Translations under genes and position numbers: made by a program
The notes under the pieces: generated by a model
Told to the model about the DNA's origin: nothing
Databases searched by the model: none
Seen by the model: only the letters and a program-made list of their open reading frames with translations
Shown: positions 7,438 through 13,770 of the stretch, piece after piece
How positions within the stretch are numbered: position 1 is the first letter of the stretch
How the letters are laid out: each line of letters starts with the position of its first letter
IMG/VR virus record: IMGVR_UViG_3300009163_000041
Coordinates: 1 to 56,051 of that record
Direction: 5' to 3' (one strand)
Length of the DNA: 56,051 bases
Origin: a virus

Positions 7438-7914
7438 TTACCCAATCACTTTATACAATTCGAAGCTGTTTGGCAAGCCTAATTCTTGGTTTACCAATTC
7501 CTTTTCCAAGCGGATCAAGATTTGGTCACGGATCTGTTGGAACGCATATGGGATGTGTCCGAGTTGATTGTGAATCGACTGAATTGCCTTTGCCGTTACC
7601 AAGTCCTCATGGTTTCCAAAGTGCTTGGCAAGAAGAACAGCGTTCTCCGTGTGTAGGTTATTTTCCTCATTCCGCTTGTGCTGTGCATGAATTGCGCTTG
7701 CTCCAGTCCTTGCCTTCGCCCTACTCTCTTGACGAATCCGAACCGCTACTGGATTGCTTTTGAGGTTGGCGATCAATGCCTTTGCCCAAGGATCAGATCC
7801 AGCCTTGATCTTGCCGTCGAGCAACTCCACCTCGGCAATATCGTTGGCTTCACAATTTGTAGATCCTTCGTTCTCCAGTTCCTGTACTCGCTGTGCGTAT
7901 GTTTTTTTGTTCAT
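7438..7914 (-). CDS. Hypothetical protein, 158 aa; C-terminus encoded by a promoter
   Basis: MNKKTYAQRVQELENEGSTN; ribosome-binding region GCGAGGAA. Mostly helical with a basic middle (RIRQESRAKARTGASAIHAQ). The last ~15 codons (LGLPNSFELYKVIG) coincide with the promoter at 7448-7476 for the next gene. In sister units the coding frame stops just before the promoter, so here a stop may have been lost. Confidence 0.7.
   Translation of the reverse strand: MNKKTYAQRVQELENEGSTNCEANDIAEVELLDGKIKAGSDPWAKALIANLKSNPVAVRIRQESRAKARTGASAIHAQHKRNEENNLHTENAVLLAKHFGNHEDLVTAKAIQSIHNQLGHIPYAFQQIRDQILIRLEKELVNQELGLPNSFELYKVIG
7448..7476 (-). promoter_or_regulatory. Repeat-family promoter inside a 3' coding end (TTGCCA-17-TAAAGT)
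   Basis: TTGCCA at 7476-7471, 17-base spacer AACAGCTTCGAATTGTA, TAAAGT at 7453-7448. It lies within the last codons of the 7438-7914 gene and drives the 6780-7403 gene. Confidence 0.7.
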
Positions 7915-7940
7915 GGTCAGTTCCTCGCTTTCTTGGTTGT

Positions 7941-7969
7941 ACTCTATCAGATGCTAATCGGCTTGGCAA
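7941..7969 (-). promoter_or_regulatory. Repeat-family promoter (TTGCCA-17-TAGAGT)
   Basis: TTGCCA at 7969-7964, 17-base spacer, TAGAGT at 7946-7941, with TAAAAATAATAC upstream. It sits 27 bases before the ATG at 7914. Confidence 0.75.
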
Positions 7970-7978
7970 GTATTATTT

Positions 7979-8260
7979 TTAGATGGATAGCGCATCGTTG
8001 GCTGTCCAGTCCTCAAATCGCAGTGCCTCCTGCTTGACTGCGCCGTTATCGGTCTGGGCGTTCACCTCGCCCCTCGTTCCCCAAGTGAATGACTCACTAT
8101 TGATGTCTGGGTCTAAGGATGGGAAGAAACGCCGTGCCTCAGATAGCGTTTTAAAGACAAACACCTTGAATTGTCCGAAGCGTCTTACAACTACTTGGAT
8201 GGGGAGTTTGTCCTGTTTGGCTAGTGATCTTAGCTCGTTTACTGATTTTTGGTTGTTCAT
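7979..8260 (-). CDS. Hypothetical protein, 93 aa (Met-Asn-Asn group)
   Basis: MNNQKSVNELRSLAKQDKLP; ribosome-binding site AAAGGAA. A basic beta-alpha region (QVVVRRFGQFKVFVFKTLSE) is followed by an acidic C-terminus. No promoter of its own is visible, so it probably shares the transcript from 8776. Confidence 0.7.
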   Translation of the reverse strand: MNNQKSVNELRSLAKQDKLPIQVVVRRFGQFKVFVFKTLSEARRFFPSLDPDINSESFTWGTRGEVNAQTDNGAVKQEALRFEDWTANDALSI

Positions 8261-8286
8261 GTTGGCGGTTCCTTTCTTTGTTAGGG

Positions 8287-8487
8287 TTAGAGCCAGCCGT
8301 TCAGTGCGTACCAGCTAATATCGCTTTTGATGAAAGCCAGTCTCTGCTTTGGATTTAGTCTGGTATTCCGACAGTGCCTGTATCCGTCTTTGTCGAAGTA
8401 GTAGTACGATCCGTTTTCTCCTTGATGTATCAACACCCCAAGAAACTCTGCGATGGGGTTTAGGATTTCGATTGCTTGGTTGTTCAT
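8287..8487 (-). CDS. Small hypothetical protein, 66 aa (Met-Asn-Asn group)
   Basis: MNNQAIEILNPIAEFLGVLI; ribosome-binding site AGAAAGGAGCC. A beta-hairpin-like NGSYYYFDKDGYRHCRNTR lies in the middle. Not recognised. Confidence 0.7.
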   Translation of the reverse strand: MNNQAIEILNPIAEFLGVLIHQGENGSYYYFDKDGYRHCRNTRLNPKQRLAFIKSDISWYALNGWL

Positions 8488-8507
8488 TGTTATGGCTCCT
8501 TTCTTGG

Positions 8508-8753
8508 TTAGTCTGTTACTAGTTTTGCACAGGCTCCACCGTCTGGTGAAAGCCCAAGCACAACAACTCCTTCATCTTCTAGTTTCTTTAAGGTCTTGTA
8601 GTGTATGTAAACTTCACTGCTTGGGATGGCTCCAGCGGTAAGTCTTCCGATGTTTTTACCAGCAACACACCATCCACCATTTAGCTCAAGAAACTTTTCA
8701 GCTTGCTCAAGCCTCAAGCGACTTTTTAGATTTTTGAATTGTGTTTCGAACAT
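8508..8753 (-). CDS. Small hypothetical protein, 81 aa
   Basis: Start placed at ATG 8753 (MFETQFKNLKSRLRLEQAEK), which fits the promoter at 8776-8804; an upstream in-frame ATG would lie on the -10 box. The N-terminus is a basic helix; the rest includes VCLGLS-like beta segments and one Cys. It may be a small winged-helix protein, but this is weakly supported. Confidence 0.68.
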   Translation of the reverse strand: MFETQFKNLKSRLRLEQAEKFLELNGGWCVAGKNIGRLTAGAIPSSEVYIHYKTLKKLEDEGVVVLGLSPDGGACAKLVTD

Positions 8754-8775
8754 TTTGTTTTTTCTTTCTACAAGC

Positions 8776-8804
8776 ACTCTACCATATGCCTACCAGCTTG
8801 GCAA
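8776..8804 (-). promoter_or_regulatory. Repeat-family promoter (TTGCCA-17-TAGAGT)
   Basis: TTGCCA at 8804-8799, 17-base spacer AGCTGGTAGGCATATGG, TAGAGT at 8781-8776. It drives the 8753, 8487 and 8260 genes. Confidence 0.75.
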
Positions 8805-8816
8805 GTATTATTTTTT

Positions 8817-8851
8817 GATTCTGGGCAGGGGTTGAACCTACACCCAGAACC
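8817..8851 (-). other. tRNA-like acceptor/T-arm minihelix
   Basis: On the minus strand an outer 8-bp stem (GGTTCTGG with CCAGAATC, one G-U) encloses a 5-bp stem (GTAGG with CCTGC) and the 7-base loop TTCAACC, the form of a tRNA T-arm. D and anticodon arms are not found, so this is not a normal tRNA. The surrounding intergenic stretch 8805-8994 contains no gene. Confidence 0.4.
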
Positions 8852-8963
8852 AGTAATGAGTGACGGTAGTGGATTTACATTGGAACTACCTTGCTCCTTT
8901 CTTTGTCCGAGGTTTCTAATGCGATGAGAGTACGCCGAGGGGATTAAATTTGAAACACCAAGT

Positions 8964-8982
8964 ACTGTAAGAGTCTTACAGT
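8964..8982. promoter_or_regulatory. Perfect 9-bp inverted repeat downstream of 3D-domain gene
   Basis: ACTGTAAGA-G-TCTTACAGT is a perfect dyad with a 1-base centre. As RNA it could fold with 7 pairs and a 5-base loop, but no T-run follows on the minus strand, so an operator or a processing hairpin is as likely as a terminator. Confidence 0.5.
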
Positions 8983-8994
8983 TTTCGAGAGGAG

Positions 8995-9420
8995 CTAGTC
9001 TTTAACGACCCACACCGAAGCGTATTTGTGGGAGTCTGCGAAACGATCTGCTGATGATTTGCTGATGAAGAAAATATCTACGACAGGAAGTTTTCCCTTC
9101 GATGCTGTCTTCTCGATCACTGCCGTTCCTGTGTCGTGAACTTGTCTCACTCCAACGCCCTCGATCATCAGCTTTGTTCCGTAGTCGAATATCCTTGGAT
9201 CACATGCAACGCTGATTCCCTCCTTGAGCGTGTAGCCCGATGAGGATTGAAGCCTTCTTGTCCAGCAATCTTCGTTCCGATGGTAGGTGGTTAGCCTTAC
9301 CTTGATCTTTTTGGGTTCAGCCGTTTTTGATTGTCCAGTCGAAATTGAAGGCATCCCAAGGTTTCCGAAACTCGTCACGACCATCGTATTCACTAGAAGT
9401 GCAATTAAGCACTTCCGCAT
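8995..9420 (-). CDS. Secreted 3D-domain (RlpA/MltA-like) cell-wall protein
   Basis: Start placed at ATG 9420 (MRKCLIALLVNTMVVTSFGN), which gives a signal peptide of ~25-30 residues; the longer frame from 9492 would bury it. The mature part has the three-aspartate fold signature: SVACDPRIFDYGTKLMI, RQVHDTGTAVI, and PVVDIFFISKSSADRF. 3D-domain proteins relate to lytic transglycosylases (MltA, RlpA and resuscitation-promoting factors), so it may act on peptidoglycan in the periplasm. The signal peptide is encoded inside the 3' end of the epimerase gene in another frame (~104-base overlap). Confidence 0.75.
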   Translation of the reverse strand: MRKCLIALLVNTMVVTSFGNLGMPSISTGQSKTAEPKKIKVRLTTYHRNEDCWTRRLQSSSGYTLKEGISVACDPRIFDYGTKLMIEGVGVRQVHDTGTAVIEKTASKGKLPVVDIFFISKSSADRFADSHKYASVWVVKD

Positions 9421-9736
9421 AGTTACCCCATAGCGCAGTGAAACCGTGCCATAAGTGAGGCGGGATTGTGAGGGTTTGTTTTTTGTGTTCACTTAATATA
9501 TATGACCAGCTTAAGTTGCGGTCTGGGCAGTAAATGCCAACTAGAATCGTGCCTTTTATACAGCAAAACCTGTCAACTTGGAATTTGTGTAGATGCCAAG
9601 CCTTGATTACATTGGGAGCTACCCCAGTTACATAAACCTGTTTAATCTCACCGTCTTGCGATTTCCGTGCTATTTCATATAGCATACCCCTACCGTCTAG
9701 ATGAAGCTTCTTTTCCTCGAAGTATGGATCGCTCAT
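9317..9736 (-). CDS. RmlC-like cupin, dTDP-4-dehydrorhamnose 3,5-epimerase family
   Basis: 139 residues with a cupin layout: AWHLHKFQVDRFCCIKGTIL (conserved His and Lys region), then LTIPPHLWHGFTALWGNYAE, which matches the PxGxxHGF-type strand of RmlC-type epimerases, and a C-terminal SSEYDGRDEFRKPWD typical of the family. RmlC makes dTDP-sugars such as rhamnose; this shorter relative could be an epimerase or a sugar-binding cupin. It fits with the five glycosyltransferases in the genome. It overlaps the upstream stop (ATGA). Confidence 0.78.
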   Translation of the reverse strand: MSDPYFEEKKLHLDGRGMLYEIARKSQDGEIKQVYVTGVAPNVIKAWHLHKFQVDRFCCIKGTILVGIYCPDRNLSWSYILSEHKKQTLTIPPHLWHGFTALWGNYAEVLNCTSSEYDGRDEFRKPWDAFNFDWTIKNG

Positions 9737-10041
9737 TTCTTTGCCTTTTTACAGAATTCCACACTGTATTCAATACCCTTTACGAATGCCCAATTCAGTA
9801 GAGCTTTTTCGTCTTTTAGAATTCCGACCCTAGCCATTTTCAACAATACGGCCTTGGCGTTATCTGGAATATCCACATCCAGCTCAACCATCTTTATTTT
9901 TCTGGTTGCGAGTATTTTGATAGCTGGGAGATCTTTTTTAGGATCTTTGGGTTTGTCGGTTGTTGCCCAAGCTTTCTCGCCCATTTTGACTCGTTTAATT
10001 GCTCTTTTGATTTCTTCTTTTTTTTGCTCATTCTTCTTCAC
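9733..10041 (-). CDS. Hypothetical lysine-rich protein, 102 aa, GTG start
   Basis: GTG start with AGGAGG upstream, inside the preceding gene. Extremely Lys-rich first 50 residues (KKNEQKKEEIKRAIKRVKMG), then an alpha/beta tail. Probably nucleic-acid associated or structural; not recognised. Confidence 0.7.
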   Translation of the reverse strand: MKKNEQKKEEIKRAIKRVKMGEKAWATTDKPKDPKKDLPAIKILATRKIKMVELDVDIPDNAKAVLLKMARVGILKDEKALLNWAFVKGIEYSVEFCKKAKK

Positions 10042-10246
10042 CTTCTGTTTCCTCCTTTGTTTCGGGTAAGTATCCCCAGTTGTTTATGCGCTTGTAAGTC
10101 TTTATAGCCGTGTCTTCAATAAAGGATGGGTCAACTACCTCTCCGTTCTCCGTCTTCGATTCTAGCACCCTTGTGGCTCCATTTTGGCATGCTAATTTGG
10201 CATAGTACCGTTTCCCATTCTGATTGAACCAGATGACGGTACTCAT
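10028..10246 (-). CDS. Small hypothetical protein, 72 aa
   Basis: MSTVIWFNQNGKRYYAKLAC; beta-rich start and a Glu-rich tail (ETKEETEGEEE). ATGA overlap with the HNH gene. Not recognised. Confidence 0.7.
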   Translation of the reverse strand: MSTVIWFNQNGKRYYAKLACQNGATRVLESKTENGEVVDPSFIEDTAIKTYKRINNWGYLPETKEETEGEEE

Positions 10247-10548
10247 CTCTTAACCAGATAATCTTTTGCATAAGCCCAAGCTGGGTTCATATGAATCTTA
10301 ATATGACACTCAAAGCACACCGCCAAGAAAAACTCTACCTCGTTGAGCCTGTCCCCAAATCTCCCCCTGCGATGGTGAATTTGAGTCGCAATTTTACATT
10401 GGCACACTTGGCAGACTGGCGTGTTGCCTAGAAACTTCTCTCGCACATCAGAATAAACCTCGTTCTGCTTTCGTCTCTTGGTAGAAACTCGGCGTAGTTT
10501 CCCGCCTCGCTTGAGTGGGGTTTTGCGCTTGATGGGAGAGCGTTTCAT
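10243..10548 (-). CDS. HNH-type nuclease-like zinc protein, 101 aa
   Basis: Start at ATG 10548 (MKRSPIKRKTPLKRGGK), which overlaps the upstream stop (ATGA); a very basic N-terminus precedes the motif. CQVCQCK (CxxC), then QIHHRRGRFGDRL (His-His), and VCFECHIKIH (CxxCH with His) match the phage HNH/Ren-like proteins often encoded beside recombination genes. These nick or cut DNA; packaging or recombination roles are possible. The metal site looks complete. Confidence 0.78.
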   Translation of the reverse strand: MKRSPIKRKTPLKRGGKLRRVSTKRRKQNEVYSDVREKFLGNTPVCQVCQCKIATQIHHRRGRFGDRLNEVEFFLAVCFECHIKIHMNPAWAYAKDYLVKR

Positions 10549-10718
10549 TTTTGTCTTAATAAAAAACAATAAGCATATAAAAGACAAAATAGTCCATCAT
10601 ACCATTGAAAATCGTGCCATCTAAGACTTCTGGAAATGATAATCCAAATAAAAGTGAAATGTATAAACCACGCTATTTTTTCAGCGAGCATATCTATAAA
10701 ATTAAATATGTTTTTCAT
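10545..10718 (-). CDS. Small membrane protein, 57 aa
   Basis: MKNIFNFIDMLAEKIAWFIH begins a protein with two hydrophobic spans (around residues 14-28 and 43-54) separated by SRSLRWHDFQWYDG. Its start and stop overlap the neighbouring genes by ATGA, which supports it although no homologue is recognised. Confidence 0.6.
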   Translation of the reverse strand: MKNIFNFIDMLAEKIAWFIHFTFIWIIISRSLRWHDFQWYDGLFCLLYAYCFLLRQK

Positions 10719-10789
10719 CGGTCAAAGAACGGCAGAATCAATCCTAGCAAGCCGAGGGCGGTAAGAATGATTGGGAAGCATTCGTTCAT
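10715..10789 (-). CDS. Tiny single-span membrane peptide, 24 aa
   Basis: MNECFPIILTALGLLGLILP, ending FFDR, is one hydrophobic span. ATGA overlap at both ends places it in a coupled chain of four membrane or small genes. Function unknown. Confidence 0.55.
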   Translation of the reverse strand: MNECFPIILTALGLLGLILPFFDR

Positions 10790-10920
10790 TTCAATAGTTT
10801 GGATATGGATTCAAACATCCAGACAAATACATAAACAAGAATAATGCATGCCCAAAATGTTATATTTATAAGTACAATTCCAAGCACAATTCCAATCCCA
10901 ATCTTTAGTCCTAGTATCAT
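10786..10920 (-). CDS. Small membrane protein, 44 aa
   Basis: MILGLKIGIGIVLGIVLINI continues with a second hydrophobic run ending VFVWMFESISKLLK: one long or two short spans. Overlaps the upstream stop (ATGA) and the downstream start (ATGA). Confidence 0.6.
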   Translation of the reverse strand: MILGLKIGIGIVLGIVLINITFWACIILVYVFVWMFESISKLLK

Positions 10921-11150
10921 TTTTTTCTTTTGGCTGTTTCCTTGAAGTAAGCCTCCCACTCCATACAAGCCTTGAGTCCCTCTGCCTTATCGGTAAATCG
11001 CCACTTGAATTCAGGTGGTATTCCACCGAAACCAAATCTCGAACCCATTGGATTGACCGAAGATCCAGTATCAATCATAAGATTCCAGCATCCCTCGTCC
11101 TGCTCCAAGAAAACCTTATAGTTTGTTATAAAGCTCGACAATGGGTTCAA
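10917..11150 (-). CDS. Hypothetical protein, 77 aa
   Basis: MNPLSSFITNYKVFLEQDEG, with a Gly/Pro-rich middle (SRFGFGGIPPEFK) and a Lys-rich end. Starts within the end of the 11116 gene and ends on the ATGA of the membrane-protein chain. Not recognised. Confidence 0.62.
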   Translation of the reverse strand: MNPLSSFITNYKVFLEQDEGCWNLMIDTGSSVNPMGSRFGFGGIPPEFKWRFTDKAEGLKACMEWEAYFKETAKRKK

Positions 11151-11739
11151 GATCTTTTTTGATTAGTTGTTTGCGTTCTTCCGACCATTTATCAACAGGC
11201 ATCTTTCTGGATTCCTGCTTCAGCCACCGCACACCCTCTTGCGACCAAGCAACAAGATTGAATGATGGAGAAACTAGCTCATCGTCGATCTCGTTGTATT
11301 CAGCAAGAGTCTTTCGCATATTGATCCGTAGCTCTGAAACAGTCCACTCGTTCTCATTGGCCTTCTCAAGCCACTTCTTTTGTTCCGAGATTTCCAATGC
11401 GGCCACTTCACGATGATGTGACCAAGATAAGGTTTGAAACCGATTCTGTGCGGGAACCTTTGATGAAACGAAATTACAAGCCTTCAAGTAATCCTGCCGA
11501 TGCTTTGTCACTGCTTCTGCTTGGCTGTACTTCTGACCGTAGGTATGCTCACCGAAAACAAGCCAATCCCCAATCCACCAATTTAGGCTGGATTCCATGC
11601 CTGTAAGAACCTTCCCTACATCTAGCCATTTCTCGATTGTGTGCTTGCCTTCGATGACCAGTTCCATTGGCTTGAACTGAAAGCCGTCTAGGGTAAGTCC
11701 CATGGGTTGTGTAATTGTTATTTCATTTTCGTTTTTCAT
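11116..11739 (-). CDS. LmbU-like / phage DNA-associated protein, 207 aa
   Basis: After an N-terminal beta part, the segment LNWWIGDWLVFGEHTYGQKY with RHQDYLKACNFVSSKV resembles a domain known from actinobacterial LmbU-type regulators and phage proteins; the likeness is from memory. Lysine/tryptophan-rich C-terminal helices follow. It lies between the putative HTH regulator (11723) and the membrane chain. A regulatory role is plausible but unproven. Confidence 0.6.
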   Translation of the reverse strand: MKNENEITITQPMGLTLDGFQFKPMELVIEGKHTIEKWLDVGKVLTGMESSLNWWIGDWLVFGEHTYGQKYSQAEAVTKHRQDYLKACNFVSSKVPAQNRFQTLSWSHHREVAALEISEQKKWLEKANENEWTVSELRINMRKTLAEYNEIDDELVSPSFNLVAWSQEGVRWLKQESRKMPVDKWSEERKQLIKKDLEPIVELYNKL

Positions 11740-12253
11740 GTTTTATTTTCCTATGGTTTGCGAGTCTATAAGATTCTCTCGATAGTTGAGATTTCATAAG
11801 TCTCGGCGGGGATAAGTCAAGCTTTTCGCAAAGTGAAACAAGTTGCTTGTCGAGAGCCTGCTTAGAAACTCCATACTTCTTTGCCAGATCGGTGAGAGTA
11901 ATTCCTTGCCGAAGTCTAATACCAGTAGCACAGGCATAAAGATCTGCCGTCTTTCTAGGGTTGGATGAGTCCACAATTGAACATATGACCTGTGCGATAG
12001 CCTCCCAGACCTTTTCTGAAAGCTGACTTTCAACATACTGGGTGAGGGCTTCTTGTACCGTGATAGACTTATTGGAACTGTGAATTGCCGACAGGTAGAT
12101 TTTTTCCACGACAATACGAAACTCCGATAGTGTTTTTGGAATTGGTTCTCTGAATGAGTGAATTGATTCACGAATTGAGTCTTCTATTGTATCGATGTTT
12201 TTTGATGGATCATCGTAATAACTAGCCGAATTGGAATCTGCTGGATCTTCCAT
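11723..12253 (-). CDS. Helix-turn-helix regulator, 176 aa
   Basis: Start placed at ATG 12253 (MEDPADSNSASYYDDPSKNI), 10 bases after the -10 box of the promoter at 12264-12291; a longer frame from 12286 would begin upstream of the transcription start. Residues ~115-150 contain ITLTDLAKKYGVSKQALDKQ, a clear helix-turn-helix of the sigma/RpoD or bacterial regulator type. The N-terminal half is Ser/Glu-rich. The dyad that overlaps its -35 box suggests autoregulation. A sigma-like role cannot be excluded. Confidence 0.7.
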   Translation of the reverse strand: MEDPADSNSASYYDDPSKNIDTIEDSIRESIHSFREPIPKTLSEFRIVVEKIYLSAIHSSNKSITVQEALTQYVESQLSEKVWEAIAQVICSIVDSSNPRKTADLYACATGIRLRQGITLTDLAKKYGVSKQALDKQLVSLCEKLDLSPPRLMKSQLSRESYRLANHRKIKHEKRK

Positions 12254-12263
12254 GAGGTTGATT

Positions 12264-12305
12264 TTTATACAACATATAGATCCCATGTAAACACATTTTG
12301 TGTTT
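12264..12305 (-). promoter_or_regulatory. Promoter TTTACA-16-TATAAA with overlapping operator dyad
   Basis: On the minus strand TTTACA (12291-12286), a 16-base spacer and TATAAA (12269-12264). Overlapping the -35 box is the inverted repeat AAACACA-TTT-TGTGTTT (12289-12305). It drives the helix-turn-helix gene, so a repressor-type autoregulatory operator is a fair inference. Confidence 0.6.
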
Positions 12306-13005
12306 ATTCATATGGGCTTCCAGCATCCACCCATGCGTAGCGATCCTTGTAACCCAGCCGTTTCCAAGCTGGATCACTTTGGCATGATGACTGGCTAGGC
12401 TTTGGTTTAATTTTAACCTCAACCGTACCTTCGCATTTGTTTAGCCAGTTCACAATAAATCTAAGGGTCATTCTGCGCCCCTGTCTTGTGGCAAGCCAAG
12501 CTTTCATTTTGCGAAGTTCGTCCTCAACTTTTACGCCTCGCTTCCGATGCTCCTCTAATACTTTAGTTAGCTTATCTTGATCATTATCTGTATTAGTATT
12601 ATCAATGCTATTACTATTGCTATTGCTACACACATCGTTTGGACAATGACTAGACACTAGCTCTTCTAATCTGTTGTTAGACTTACTCTTACGCCATTCA
12701 GCCTTTTTTGACTCCTCCCGAATCATTCTGCGACAGAACGCCATTCCATCACTAGCTCTTGCATATACCCCAGCCTCAACGAGTTCCCTATCGAGAGCCG
12801 TAACCTCATCAGAAGAGAGGTGGAGTTTTCGCTCCAACTGCTCCCTTGTGATGGGGCTAGAGTCTGCATTCAATAAGTACCCCCGACGAGGGCTGTTATG
12901 CATGATTAGGAGAAGCTCAAACCAAAAGCCCCTAGCCGATATAGACAAGTGATGTGTGTCACTTGCCCAATCGGAAGGAAAGAATTTAAAGTAAGGTAGC
13001 TTCAA
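12304..13005 (-). CDS. Replication-initiator-like winged-helix protein, 233 aa
   Basis: TTG start overlapping the upstream TGA (TTGA). The first ~110 residues (KLPYFKFFPSDWASDTHHLS, ARGFWFELLLIMHNSPRRGY, ITREQLERKLHLSSDEVTALDR) match the N-terminal winged helix of phage replication proteins of the Lin1244/DnaD or DnaT type. A low-complexity Asn/Ser/Asp linker follows (around NSNSNSIDNTNTDNDQ) and then a basic C-terminal region. Together with ERF and the exonuclease it forms the replication/recombination cluster. A DNA- or helicase-loader function is likely. Confidence 0.78.
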   Translation of the reverse strand: MKLPYFKFFPSDWASDTHHLSISARGFWFELLLIMHNSPRRGYLLNADSSPITREQLERKLHLSSDEVTALDRELVEAGVYARASDGMAFCRRMIREESKKAEWRKSKSNNRLEELVSSHCPNDVCSNSNSNSIDNTNTDNDQDKLTKVLEEHRKRGVKVEDELRKMKAWLATRQGRRMTLRFIVNWLNKCEGTVEVKIKPKPSQSSCQSDPAWKRLGYKDRYAWVDAGSPYE

Positions 13006-13769
13006 TTGATATGTGGGTAATACTTATTAGCCCACTGCCAATACGCCAGAATTCCGAGGAACGCTGGCTTTGCTTTTGCCAATTCCTGTTCGTCCCATTT
13101 GTGAAGCTTGATCTGCAAGTCTTCCGTGGAACTAAACAGGATGTTCGCACAGGCCACATCTTCACCCAGTGCCAGCCGATAGGCCGACAACTGAATGCAG
13201 TACGAGTCCCATGCCGTCAATTTCTTGCCCTTGGGATCAGAAGTTTTAAGGTCAAGCAAAGTGCGCTCTCCCTTTGTCGTTCCATCCTTTAGGTATGCGA
13301 GTGTATCGAATCTTCCAGCGAATCCGTACTCTTTACAGATCACCACAGATTCAGATTGCTCAATCGACAAGATGTTTTCCGACTTCCACTCCAGAAGCAT
13401 CTCGACCCGCTTTTTATCTAGATCAGTCTGCTCCTCAAGCTTAATGGTATCCAAGCCTTCCCACAAAGAGTGGATATGTGTACCCTTTTCCATGGCCTCA
13501 CGGCTCTGGGCATTAGAGTCTTCATCCACCCTTTCGATGAATTGGTCATCAGTTTCTCCACGAATCCTCTGAAGGGTAAGCAGTGAAAGCGCAAACCTTT
13601 CCCGCTTGTAGTTTTCTAGGCCGTAGTTCTTGCTGGCAGACATGGCGGTAGTTACCGATGGGAAAGCCCTACAAGGTCTTGCCATCCGTAGCCCACCCTC
13701 AACTGCCATTCCATACTGGTCATAGAAGTGACCAAACCCCTGTTTCTGTGCTGGTATGATTGTAGCCAT
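13002..13769 (-). CDS. PD-(D/E)XK exonuclease, RecB-like
   Basis: 255 residues. EYGFAGRFDTL (Asp155), LLDLKTSD (Asp173, Lys175) and CIQLSAYRLA (Gln193) form the RecB-type nuclease motif series G.AGR.D - D.K - Q..AY. These enzymes process DNA ends for single-strand annealing and are frequently paired, as here, with an ERF-type annealing protein. The start is the first ATG after the ERF gene, one base from its stop. Confidence 0.85.
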   Translation of the reverse strand: MATIIPAQKQGFGHFYDQYGMAVEGGLRMARPCRAFPSVTTAMSASKNYGLENYKRERFALSLLTLQRIRGETDDQFIERVDEDSNAQSREAMEKGTHIHSLWEGLDTIKLEEQTDLDKKRVEMLLEWKSENILSIEQSESVVICKEYGFAGRFDTLAYLKDGTTKGERTLLDLKTSDPKGKKLTAWDSYCIQLSAYRLALGEDVACANILFSSTEDLQIKLHKWDEQELAKAKPAFLGILAYWQWANKYYPHIN

Positions 13770-13770
13770 T

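Noticed and set aside
8778-8994. Full tRNA gene
   Set aside because: Only acceptor and T-arm pair; no D arm, anticodon arm or discriminator structure can be found, so it is listed as a tRNA-like element only.
9421-9492. Longer start (9492) for the 3D-domain gene
   Set aside because: It adds a basic stretch before the signal peptide and lies wholly inside the epimerase gene; the ATG at 9420 gives a normal export signal.
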